Shown here piece by piece: positions 33,361 through 42,954 of a DNA stretch of 64,000 nucleotides. The stretch's first letter is position 1, and each line of letters begins with the position of its first letter. The DNA lies in assembly GCA_963576565.1 (NCBI GenBank), contig OY755048.1:3726501-3790500 (forward strand), in the 5' to 3' direction. Both the position numbers and the translations under genes were made by a program. The DNA comes from Aspidapion aeneum. Lineage: Eukaryota; Arthropoda; Insecta; Coleoptera; Brentidae. The notes under the pieces are model-generated. The model was not told the DNA's origin. It made no database searches and saw only the letters and a list, made by a program, of their open reading frames with translations.

Positions 33361-33871
33361 GATCGATTGGCGATGGATAACTCAATTTTCATTCGCCGTG
33401 TATTTGCCTCAAATTTGAGTAGAAGGCCTGTGTTACGTCACAAATTCAAGAGGACGATTTCTTTTCATGTTTTTTGAGAAACTTTTTCTTAACAGCAATT
33501 AAAATAGTGAATAAAGCTTTTAAATAACTAAAAAATACATAATTTTTTGTTAAATATTTAAAAAATTATAAAAATTCAAGATTCTTCTCGCCTGTGCACA
33601 ACATTTGTTGGAACATTGTTACTACCATAAACTAATTACTCGTTTCTGTTACTACTTTGGAAATATTATTATAATATATTATTATGTTAGGTTTTGCGAT
33701 ATAAAGCTAATTTATACATTATTTTAATTGCAATTGTTTATTTAACAGTTCATGTCTTTTTTTTAATTAAATTAATGTTGCCAAAGTTACATGGAAAAGT
33801 TTGAAAAAAATATGGAAAAAGTTGCCATTTTGGATTTATGACGTCATATAGGCCCTTTTACTCAAATTGGA

Positions 33872-33924
<53 letters not shown>

Positions 33925-34440
33925 CTATTTGAATTGCTGTTCTATTGTTAACAAATCTTATCCTAAACAATTTTTTTGTAAAAGTTGTTTAAAAAACATG
34001 AAAAAAATAGAAATGGATTTATATCGTCACACCGCTCTTACTCAATTTTAAGACCTGGTGACTTAAAATGTATTTATCCATCACTACACGATGTAGAGTA
34101 TTCTAAAACTTCATTTCTCAATTTTAATTTTTTGGTTAAAATTTAATTTTTATTTTTTAATATTTAAAAAAATTTATATCTTTGTTAGTTTTTAAGACAT
34201 AAAGAGAATTTATTCACTATTTTATTTCGTGTTCTATGGCAAACAAAACACGCTTTTACAGTTTTTTTGTAAAGGTAATTTGGCCAAAGTTTGTGAAAAA
34301 ACATTAAAGCCGGCATCTTGAATTTATGACGTCAGACAAGCCCCCTTACTCAAATTTGAGGCAAACACCCGATGAGTTAATATTTTGTGATGAATCGATA
34401 GTTTAAAAAACTCTTTCACAACTATCTCACCAGACACGAT
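33361..34440. repeat. Inverted-repeat element with internal TTTGAG units
   Basis: TTTGCCTCAAATTTGAGTA near 33408 recurs inverted near 34350, with weaker similarity outward to about 33361 and 34440. Degenerate internal units around 33830 and 34012 share GGATTTAT followed by (A)CGTCA and CTCAAATT or CTCAATTT. An (AT)23 microsatellite occupies 33875-33920. No ORF. Confidence 0.55.
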
Positions 34441-34585
34441 TTTTGACCATAAGCCACTCAACTATAAAAAATATCAGTCAAGCCAAAATAGGGTCTATAC
34501 TTATGTACACAAATAGATTTTGAGGTTTTTGATTGAAATCATTTTTGACTCCCCCACATATAATAATAATGTTGCTTGGACAAAG

Positions 34586-34925
34586 ATATATAATTTAAAG
34601 ATCAAACGAACTTACCTAAGTGAAGTTCGATCTTAATTATGTGAAGGTCTCGATGAGTAAATAGTATAACTGTAGTACCCCTGCGTAAGCGTCGACCACA
34701 CACTGCCCGGGAAAAATTAATAACACCATCCCGGTCCCGCTGACCCGTAGAATCATTCATTTTAAAGCTAAAATGTGTTGCCGTATACAAGGGAAAAATG
34801 GGAGGGTGGGAGCTATTTACTCATCGAGACCTTCATATAATTAAGATCGAACTTCACTTAGGTAAGTTCGTTTGATCTTTAAATTATATTTCAGGTCTCG
34901 ACTCGTAAATAGTATAACTGTAGAT
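34586..34925. repeat. Inverted repeat with ~75-bp arms
   Basis: GATCAAACGAACTTACCTAA near 34592 and its complement near 34860 define the arms. GTAAATAGTATAACTGTAG occurs directly at both ends of the structure (34650 and 34905), which could mark a duplication of flanking sequence. No ORF. Confidence 0.65.
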
Positions 34926-35001
34926 GTTTAAAGCCAAGGCAACAATTTTCTAATAGGATAAGAAATAAGTAACTAAAGAGTTATAAAGATATAAAAAATG
35001 T

Positions 35002-35005
<4 letters not shown>

Positions 35006-35063
<58 letters not shown>
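35006..35063. repeat. (AT)n microsatellite
   Basis: About 29 uninterrupted AT dinucleotides. Confidence 0.95.
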
Positions 35064-35066
<3 letters not shown>

Positions 35067-35384
35067 CGTTATCCTATGTACTCAAGTACAAAATTAAAAA
35101 CTAGGCCCATTATATTTATTCAAAGAGCTTTTTCAAATATATGTACATTTAAATTAATAAACGTTTAGGTATTTGTTTATCTATGTATTTTGGTATTTAG
35201 TTATTATAACAAACAATAATAAAATTATTGTTCCGCATTGCGCCATTTGACTACAAGGAAATTTGTTATTTTCTATCTATTCGTTTAAAATATACAGGGT
35301 TAGACAGACAGAATGTGCTTATATAGGGAATCGCGTAATAGTAATAGAGAGCAATCAAGCACACAAGCGACCGCGACGCCAGGG

Positions 35385-36016
35385 TCACAAGACGCTAGTG
35401 CTACCAAGTCCACTTTCAATCCCTGACTTCGCATGCGCAGATCTACCAATATTATTTACCTCATGTATTAAAATAGATGAATACAGGGTGATTTTCACTT
35501 GAATGATTCTAACCACATGAAAATAGAAAGTTTCAAAAACCTAACCTAACAAAGGAAACTAAACCAATAATTTTTTTCAAAAAAAAAAACTTTCCTGACT
35601 TCCTGCCCGGGATCCTAGAGGATGTGAATCCGAACCGAACCAAACCGAACCTAACTAAACTGAACCAAACCTAACCTAACCAAACTAAACTACAACACGT
35701 ACTGCTAATTAGGTTTAGTTGGGTAGGGTTAGGTTTGAATAGGTTCGGTTCGGTACGGTCTAGGATCCCGGGTAGGAAGTCAGGAAAGTTTTTTTTTTGA
35801 AAAAAAAATATTGGTTTAGTTTGCTTTGGTTCGGGTAGATCTGATTAGGTTTCGTTAGGTTAGGTTTTTGAAACTTTCTATTTTCATGTGGTTAGAATCA
35901 TTCAAGTGAAAATCACCCTGTACATCTATTCTAATACATGAGGTAAATAATATTGGTAGATCTACGCATGCGAAGTCAGGGATTGGAAGTGGACTTGGTA
36001 GGGCTAGCGTCTTGTG
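35385..36016. mobile_element. 632-bp foldback with a telomere-like centre
   Basis: Arms of roughly 240 bp (TCACAAGACGCTAG... inward through GTGATTTTCACTTGAATGAT) are inverted copies; the outer ends lie at 35385 and 36016. The centre (35629-35757) is degenerate pentamers: CCGAA, CCAAA and CCTAA going right, TTAGG, TTGGG and TTCGG further on. CCCGGGATCCTAGA flanks the centre on one side and its near-complement on the other. No target duplication was identified. Confidence 0.8.
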
Positions 36017-36699
36017 GGGAATGGCCAGAGGGGGCCCAGACAACATCATAAATTTAGCCGCCCCCTCTGAAAGTTAGCCGCCTCCTCGTTAAAAATGACC
36101 TGGCTCCGGTTTAGACGTCTCCATGCGTGCCCGCACCCGGAAATAAAAGTGTAAATTCTACCACTATTATAATAATAGTGATTTGACTACACATTACCAG
36201 AGAACATATAACATCTAGTCCTAAAATATGTTTCTGACATAGCACATAGGCTGTTGTATGTTTTTATACCATACACACGGAATTTATAGATCTACGATCG
36301 GCCACTTTTTTTACGATTGGTTAAAGCGCAGCTTCACCTCTTTTTTCCAGACTAAATTTACTAATCGACGAATCTAAAACAAAAAAAATTGTGTGTGCTT
36401 AAGACCACACGGCAGAAGTGCAAAGTTCAACAAGGCGAAATTAATAATACCGGCCTTCATCTGCATCATTATATCGCTCGCTGAATGTTCCTCGTCGACT
36501 CGAGCCGACTTCACCCGAATGAGCGTTACATAGCCGAGCCGAGTCCAATTCAGTACCCACAAAACCTGCTAAACGCGTCTAAAGAAGTTTGCACTTCAAA
36601 AACAGAACGAGCGGTTGGTCACCCTATTAGTTATTAACCGATAAAAAACCGTGAGCGTTCCCCGCCGCGGATTCTGTACGGGTCCAACGTACAGACAAG
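36017..36699. other. Spacer, no gene recognised
   Basis: Contains TTAGCCGCC phrases near 36055-36085 that recall hAT-type ends, and nothing else I can name. The 62-codon minus-strand frame at 36374-36562 shows no domain. Confidence 0.45.
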
Positions 36700-36950
36700 C
36701 ATTGTTGAAGCGATTTATGTTTTTCGTTTGCCTGTGTCTACTCGTTATGCCGCGGCGTGAAGGCGTCCGCAGGGCAAAGAATCAGGTGTTGCACCTGCGT
36801 ACATTATTGAAATAGTGTCCGGTTACGGAAGTATTGTTTACATTCGGTTCTGATTCCGTTTTTAATTTAATTATTTTGCACAATGTTTCCTGTGTACGAT
36901 GCAGTGTTTGTTTTACTGGAAAACTCGTTTTCGAAATGGAACTACTAAAA
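36700..36950 (-). repeat. hAT-related fragment, inverted match to 63764-64000
   Basis: CAGGGCAAAGAATCAGGTGT, AAATAGTGTCCGGTTAC and GTACGATGCAGTGT here all recur, complemented and in reverse order, at the right end of the window, where a CAGTGGCGGCTCG terminus (63569) identifies the family. The shared part includes the palindrome CAGGTGTTGCACCTG. Confidence 0.75.
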
Positions 36951-37744
36951 AAAATCGTTTACGTAATCATGATACAACCCAAAATTTTGCCTTGGCCTAA
37001 ATATAGCCCTTCCTGCAAGCATTAAATCGATGTGATTTTTGTTCTCCTGTTCTTATTTGTTACTTATTTCAACTTTTATATTTCAAGCAAATCGTAAAAT
37101 CGTGATTATTAACCGTACACCTACTATGCCAAATGTTATGGGTTCTTACCTTTATTGCAATCATAAATTTGTATGATCCTAAAATTTTATGAACTGTGGC
37201 ATGTTACCCTCTCCCTCCAAGCCCTTCAATTAATATCTCTTTTTATACGCGATTCCTCATAAGAAAACTGTAGCTGTCTTCTAGTCTTACCCTGTATAAC
37301 CTATGCATATTAGAAAAGTAAACTCAGAAATAATATACGTAGCGCGCCTGTCTCGGTCAAAAAAATTGGCAAAAATTCTACGGTGTGTAACGTAGTTATT
37401 TTTAGCTTATAATCATTAATAAACGCTTTTTCATTATCGCTTTATAATACAAAATATTGTTATGGTTTACTTAATTATTTAATAAATAAGTACTTTTTGA
37501 AAATTGCCGAATATTAAGGACTTTTTCAATTTTTAAAATCGCCTCTAATTAACGATTTTTGTGGCAATCTCGCTAAAAATTCGATTTCTTAGTAGACATA
37601 GGGTATCTGACCTAATTAAGGCCATGCACATAATAAGGCCATTGCCCTCTGTAGGCTAAAATTGAAACCTCGCAGCGAAATCTACATTGTCCTCTGAATG
37701 ACTGTCGGTTGAGCATTGAATTTAAAACAAAATTAGTTTCGATT
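36951..37744. other. Spacer, no gene recognised
   Basis: AT-rich; CACATAATAAGGCC near 37630 has a weak inverted match near 39735, possibly the ends of an element interrupted by later insertions. No coding sequence. Confidence 0.4.
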
Positions 37745-37991
37745 AGGGGAGAGTGGGGGAATAACGGCCCCTTAAGGAATTTCTCAATTATTTAAAACAT
37801 TTTAGGAGTTATAAAATTACCTGAAGGTTTAAATAAAAGGCAGGTGGTTTATTTACAAAATATGTATTATACTAACAGTTTGAAATAAACTTTTAAAAAA
37901 ATACAGATGTTAAAAAAATATATGTAGATGCCGGTATTACCCCACAGCTTGGGGTAATAGCAGCCGGGGGGCCGGTATTACCCCAATATCG

Positions 37992-38092
37992 TTTATTGAC
38001 AAAAATCAGATATAAAACTTTTCTTCTTTTCTCCAATAGTGCAAGCTTTGTGAGCCCAACCAGCACATATTACACAACTTATCCAGATCTCT
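37992..38092 (-). pseudogene. pogo-like transposase C-terminal zinc finger remnant
   Basis: The minus strand reads IWISCVICAGWAHKACTIGE then KKSFISDFCQ and a stop. The W-x-C-x2-C-x2-W-x-H-x2-C spacing with a closing D-F-C is the PHD-like finger found at the end of many Tigger-type transposases. One expected Cys in the last pair reads as Ser. It is out of frame with the N-terminal remnant. Confidence 0.6.
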
Positions 38093-38114
38093 TTATTTTT
38101 TCCAAAATCGCCAC

Positions 38115-38222
38115 TCACAATTCTCGAATAGCGCGCCCATTTTCGATTGCTGCAAGAGCTGCCTGAAGACTCTCCTCAGACCAAGAAGCCTTATTTGTCT
38201 TGCGCTTATACGTCCTTGGCAT
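38115..38222 (-). pseudogene. pogo-like transposase N-terminal HTH remnant
   Basis: The ATG at 38222 begins MPRTYKRKTNKASWSEESLQ, followed by AALAAIENGRAIREL and a stop. This is the characteristic start and first helices of the psq/CENP-B-type helix-turn-helix that binds the element ends in pogo/Tigger transposases. The frame stops before the recognition helix is complete; the catalytic domain should follow and is absent. Confidence 0.75.
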
Positions 38223-38681
38223 CTGAAAAAAAATATATATATTACATAACAAACTCGTTGGGGTAAAACCGGCCGGGCCGACATTGCCCCCACAACTATG
38301 TCCGATATTACCCCAAAACGCATGTAAAAAAAAAATCTAGTTATGATTTTAAAATGCCTAAACATATTAAATTTGTAAGTAGACTGAGAGAAAGGGAACA
38401 CTAAGTAAGCTATTTGTACACACAATTAGTAATTTTAAAACTTACCGTTCCAAAATAATCAGTTTAAATCATGAGACTTTTCTTACTGTAGCACGTGCGT
38501 ATTTATAAAATCCACTGTAAAATCGGCTGATGGTCTCCTTTTACCCTTTGAAAGAAACTGAGCGCTTGATGTGCCGCCGACTTGATAGACAGCATACAGG
38601 CGCGCCATCAATTTCACTGGAGTGGCAGATATTTGCAGGCTGGTATTACCCCAGAGGCCGGCATTGCCCCACTCTCCCCTA

Positions 38682-38994
38682 TCCACTTAAGGTGGTAATA
38701 CACTAGCATTTATGTTTTGGCTTGTCTTGCTTTATAATTTTTTGAGTTTGTGACCAAGGCGAAGCCGTTGTTTGCGTGTTTCGTTGTGCTTGTATTAGAA
38801 ACGTTAAAAAATCATTTAAGTAAGCACAAAGTCTTAAGAATAACTAGTTTTATTATAACAATGTTTTTTTTTCTGGTAAAACGTAATGTTTTCAACAAAG
38901 CCCTTAAAGCCAGGTAAGCAATACATGGTGACCTTAATATGCACTCTAGTGTTTTAAGAAAATAAATATGTTTCTTCCCTTGTTTTAACTTGTT
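38682..38994. other. Spacer, no gene seen
   Basis: AT-rich sequence between the pogo-like element and double-hairpin copy D. Nothing recognised. Confidence 0.5.
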
Positions 38995-39725
38995 TTAGCT
39001 CACACTACTACTATATTATAGTAGTGTGAGCTATAGTGATCCTAATTTTTTCGAGAAAAAAAAAGTTGCTCCGATTTCAAAAATGTTCATATATCTTTGC
39101 GTTTCAGATGATTTTGAAACTTTTTTGTTGCGCCGTCTGTCTGTCCGTTTGTCTGTCTGTCTGTCTGTCTGTATGCCTGTCTGTCTGTAAAGACCAACGC
39201 GCATAACTCAAAAACCGCTTGCCCGATTTTAATGAAATTTGGTACTTACGCTGGGTTTTGGGTCGAGATGGTCCCGTTTAAAAATGAACAAAATCCACCA
39301 AACACAAGCCAAATAAAAGGGTAGAGGTATATTTCAAAAATTAGAGTTTATGTAAAAATATAGCGTGTGGGATATCAAACGAAAGGTAATTGCGTCTGGA
39401 GTTAAATAAAATACATTTTACTTTAAAAAAAGGGGTGGGGGTAAATTAAAAAAATTAGTGTTTATGTGGAAATATGGCGTGTGTGATATCAAACGAAAGG
39501 TAATTGAGTCTGGAGTTAAACAAAATACATTTTAGTTTTAAAAAAAGGTAGGGGTAGATTAAAAAATTTAGTTTAAGTCAAAACATGGCTTGTGTGGTAT
39601 CAAACGAAAGGTAATTGAGTCTGGAGTTCAATAAAATATATTTCAGTTTTTAGTTATATTAGCTCACACGTACACTATAACTATTGTACCTAGTGTGAGC
39701 TTAGGTGCCCATAGATTGGCAGAGT
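38995..39725 (-). repeat. Double-hairpin repeat family, copy D
   Basis: Reverse orientation, full length, three units, (GTCT)n at 39137-39189. It lies only 94 bp from copy E, with which it forms a head-to-head (left end to left end) pair. Confidence 0.9.
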
Positions 39726-39819
39726 ATTTTTAATAATTTGCCTTATTATGTGCACTATGATCCAAATAAGGCCATGTGTTTTTAGGCATATTTCATACAA
39801 ATTAGGGAAAAATAAAAAT

Positions 39820-40354
39820 ACTCTGCCAATCTATGGGCACCTAAGCTCACACTAGGTACTATAGTTATAGTGTGAGCTCATATAATCAAAAACTGAAATA
39901 TATTTTATTCAACTCCAGACTCAATTACCTTTCGTTTGATACCACACAAGCCATGTTTTGACTTAAACTCAAATTTTTTAATCTACTCCCCACCCTTTAA
40001 AATAAAACTAAAATGAACCGAACCGAACCGAACCGAACCTTTCGTTTGATATCACACACGCCATATTTTCACTTAAACTCTAATTTTTGACATCTACCCC
40101 CACCCTTTTTTTAAAAATAAACTAAAATTCATTTTTTTTAACTCCAGACTTAATTACCTTTCGTTTGATATCACACACGCCATATTTTCACATAAACTCT
40201 AATTTTTGGAATCTACCCCCACCCTTTTATTTGGCTTGCGTTCGGTGGATTTTGTTCATTTTTAAATGGGACCATCACGGCCCAAGACCCAACTTAGGTA
40301 CCAAATTTCATTAAAATCGGACAAGCGGTTTTTGAGTTATGCGGGTTGGTCGTT

Positions 40355-40417
<63 letters not shown>

Positions 40418-40567
40418 TACAGACAGACAGACAGCAAAACAAAAAAGTTTCAAAATCATCTGAAACGCAAAGATATATAAAAAATTTTGAAATCGGAGCA
40501 ACTTTTTTTTCTCGAAAAAATTAGGATCACCATAGCTCACACTACTTATAGTAGTAGTGTGAACTAA
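39820..40567 (+). repeat. Double-hairpin repeat family, copy E
   Basis: Full length with a long pure (GACA)n tract (40357-40414). One internal unit is damaged: about 28 bp (from TATTTTG to CAATTAC in sister units) are gone and 23 bp of CCGAA repeat stand in their place. The right end abuts a pogo-like element two bases away. Confidence 0.9.
40016..40038. repeat. (AACCG)n filler replacing part of a double-hairpin copy
   Basis: AACCGAACCGAACCGAACCG plus AAC lies between AAACTAAAATG and CTTTCGTTTGAT. In copies A, B, C and F those flanks are separated by about 28 bp of unit sequence, so this is a deletion with pentamer filler. Confidence 0.85.
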
Positions 40568-40956
40568 TACAGTGTACTCCGGTTATAACGTACCTGGGTT
40601 ATAACGTACATATTTCATTGGCCCGGCCAAAATACTCTTTATTTTTCCCCGGATATTACGTACATTTTATACCTTCTACTTCGGTTATAACGTACCATAT
40701 TTTGACTAATTCCGTTATAATATTCTGGTTGTAACGTACGAGTGTACGTTAAAACCGGAATATTACTGGTGATTCTGCGAAAAATTCGGGGATTTTCCAA
40801 TAATCGATTCCGCGGTTTTCTCATATGAACGCGAGTTGCAGGCGGCAGGCCGTCAGTTTCAGTCAGACTTTATTCTTATATGTAAAAATGGTCTAGTACG
40901 ATTTTGTGTGTTTGTGGTTAAAATAGAGAATTGCCGACGTAAATGTATAACTGTAA

Positions 40957-41050
40957 AAGAAAAGAGAGATTATTAAAAGTATTGAGAGAGGCATCAGTAA
41001 AGCGGAAGTTGGTCGGCAAAAGAACTTGTCAAAAACAACCATTTTATTCC
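40957..41050 (+). pseudogene. pogo-like transposase HTH remnant
   Basis: The plus strand reads KKREIIKSIERGISKAEVGR then QKNLSKTTI. This matches the start of a CENP-B/pogo DNA-binding helix-turn-helix (REII..IE.G.SK..V...., then SK(T/S)T at the recognition helix). A TAA lies just upstream and the frame runs into the inserted repeat, so only about 30 residues remain. Confidence 0.7.
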
Positions 41051-41059
41051 AAATAAAAT

Positions 41060-41525
41060 ACTCTGCCAATATATGGGCCCCTAAGCTCACACTAGGTGCT
41101 ATAGTTATAGTGTACGTGTGAGCTAATATAACTAAAAACTGAAATATATTTTATTCAACTCCACACTAAATTACCTTTTGTTTGATACCACACAAGCCAT
41201 GTTTTGACTTAAACTCAAATTTTTGAAATCCACCCCGACCCTTAAAAAAAACAAAAACTAAAATGTATTTTGTTAAACTCCGGACTCAATTACCTTTCGT
41301 TTGATATCACACACGCCATATTTTCACATAAACTCTAATTTTTGAAATCTATCCCCACCCTTTTATTTGGTTTGTGTTAGGTGGATTTTGTTCATTTTTA
41401 AATGGGACCATCTCGACCCAAGACCCAGCCTAGGGACCAAATTTCATTGAAATCGGCCAAGCGGTTTTTGAGTTATGCGCGTTGGTCGTTACAGACAGAC
41501 ATACAGACAGACAGACGACAGACAT

Positions 41526-41559
<34 letters not shown>

Positions 41560-41699
41560 CGCGCAACAAAAAAGTTTCAAAATCATCTGAAACGCAAAGA
41601 TATATGAAAATTTTTGAAATCGGAGCAACTTTTTTTTTCTCGAAAAAATTAGGATCACCATAGCTCACACTACTATAGTATAGTATATGTGTGAGCTAA
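41060..41699 (+). repeat. Double-hairpin repeat family, copy F
   Basis: Two internal units, an irregular GACA/CATA tract (41495-41560) and both hairpins. It lies wholly inside the second pogo-like element, so it inserted after that element. Confidence 0.9.
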
Positions 41700-41903
41700 A
41701 ATGTACGTTCTAAAATAAATATAAAGTACATATTTTCTGATCCCTTAAGGGTACGTTATAACCGGAGTACACTGTATGTCCATATAGTATAAATAATATT
41801 TTTAATCTATTTAAAATTATTTAGTTCCATGATTTTCCAAAAAAAAATAGAAGAGACCTTAGTTCCGGTATTCACAAAGTTGTATTGATTTAGTTTCAAG
41901 TAA

Positions 41904-41949
41904 TGTCCCCTGATGATGTGAGTTACTACTCACGAAACATGTCGGGATG
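41904..41949 (+). ncRNA. Orphan hammerhead ribozyme
   Basis: Stem I TGTCCC (41904-41909) pairs with GGGATG (41944-41949), the last two pairs being wobbles. Core CTGATGA is 41910-41916, then one U, stem II GTGAG / CTCAC around a 6-nt loop, GAA (41934-41936), stem III ACATGT folding on itself, and C at the cleavage site (41943). All core bases are present. The layout is the same as in the Penelope terminal repeats but the stems differ, so it comes from another subfamily. Its right flank is replaced by a double-hairpin fragment five bases later. Confidence 0.75.
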
Positions 41950-41953
41950 ATTT

Positions 41954-42101
41954 GACGGCGCGACAAAAAAGTTTCAAAATCATCTGAAATGCAAAGATGT
42001 GTAAACATTTTTGATATCGGAGTAACTTTTTATCTAATTATTTTTGACATGATCACCATTGCTCACCTACTATAGTTATAGTAGCTATACGTGTGAGCTA
42101 A
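41954..42101 (+). repeat. Double-hairpin repeat family, 3' fragment G
   Basis: Only the part after the microsatellite remains (GACGGCGCGACAAAAAAG onward) plus a right hairpin whose inner sequence (CTATAGTTATAG) resembles the left hairpin of other copies. It shows that breakpoints can fall at the microsatellite. Confidence 0.85.
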
Positions 42102-42590
42102 AATAGTGGGGAAAGATAATATGATGTCTTGATTTTAATTAGAATTTTTATATTTTAGTTAGGTTTTTGAATTTGATAAATATAATTAATAATTTAAAAC
42201 AATATATAAAAATTGCTCATATTAAGTAGATAGGGCTGAGGTGCCATCCTGTGTAAAGTATAGTTACACGCTGCTATTATAAAAACTTGTAATGGTAAAG
42301 GATATGGGATATAAACAATGAATTCCGTAAACATATCATATTAGAGGTAATTAAAAACGGCCTTTTAACATTTTGTATAATTTTCGGCTACGTAAACATT
42401 AGCCGCGATGAAAATTCACAGGCCGTTTATTTTACCAGAAATTGTTTCGTTACCTATTTCATAATTCTAGACATATTTATTTTTTTAAGGTATGTTTTTC
42501 TCACCCATCGCAACTAATAGCCAAGGCAATCTCGTTTTCGCTTCTATCGAACTTTGTAAAAATTATTCAGTAATTCTTTGAATTGAAATA
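42102..42590. other. Spacer, no gene seen
   Basis: AT-rich; no repeat or coding sequence recognised. Confidence 0.5.
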
Positions 42591-42656
42591 CAGTCGAACC
42601 TCTATAACTCGAACCTAAAGGGACAACCAAAGATCGAGTTATGGAGAGGTCGAGTA
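42591..42656. mobile_element. Single pogo/Tigger-type end (CAGTCGAACCTC)
   Basis: After TA, CAGTCGAACCTCTATAACTC starts a hairpin closed by GAGTTATGGAGAGG. This is a typical Tigger-like end, but no matching second end was found nearby. Confidence 0.5.
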
Positions 42657-42726
42657 AAAGAAAAAAATCGTATATTCCAATAATTTTTTTTTTTGCATTA
42701 AAACAGTTAAAAAGTACAAAACTAAC

Positions 42727-42810
42727 TCGCGCCCCCCCAAGCCTAAGATTTTTTAAAATATTTTCCACATACTTCATGAATAAAATGATAAAATAGCATA
42801 AAATACGACA
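42727..42810. mobile_element. G/C-homopolymer MITE, partial copy 2
   Basis: Carries CCCCCCCAAGCCTAAG, TTTTCCACATACTTCATGAAT and AAATAGCATAAAATAC of the family but lacks the outer ends. Confidence 0.7.
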
Positions 42811-42954
42811 ACATTGATTGAAACAGCATTTTACTCATTAAACGAATTTCTTACTGGATAGTGTGTGTAATGGAAATGTGGTTACTTATGTTACCCATTT
42901 ATGAAATTTTATATTTCTTTTTCATTTTGTTATTTTTAAAAATTTGCAGTTATG

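Larger units (their letters stand above)
37745..38679 (-). mobile_element. pogo/Tigger-like element, internally deleted, TA target duplication
   Basis: The ends are GGGGAGAGTGGGGGAATA and the complement of ATTGCCCCACTCTCCCC, both flanked by TA (37743-37744 and 38680-38681) as for Tc1/mariner/pogo insertions. GGGGTAATA(C/G)(C/A)(G)GCC-like motifs recur inside. On the minus strand it keeps the first and last parts of a pogo-type transposase but lacks the DDE core between them. At 935 bp it must be mobilised by a complete relative. Confidence 0.82.
40570..41774 (+). mobile_element. Second pogo/Tigger-like element, TA duplication, split by double-hairpin copy F
   Basis: Ends CAGTGTACTCCGGTTATAAC and the complement of GTTATAACCGGAGTACACTG are flanked by TA (40568-40569 and 41775-41776). 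GGTTATAACGTAC is repeated several times just inside the left end. A helix-turn-helix remnant lies at 40957-41050, and copy F sits directly after it. Without copy F the element is about 565 bp. Confidence 0.85.
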
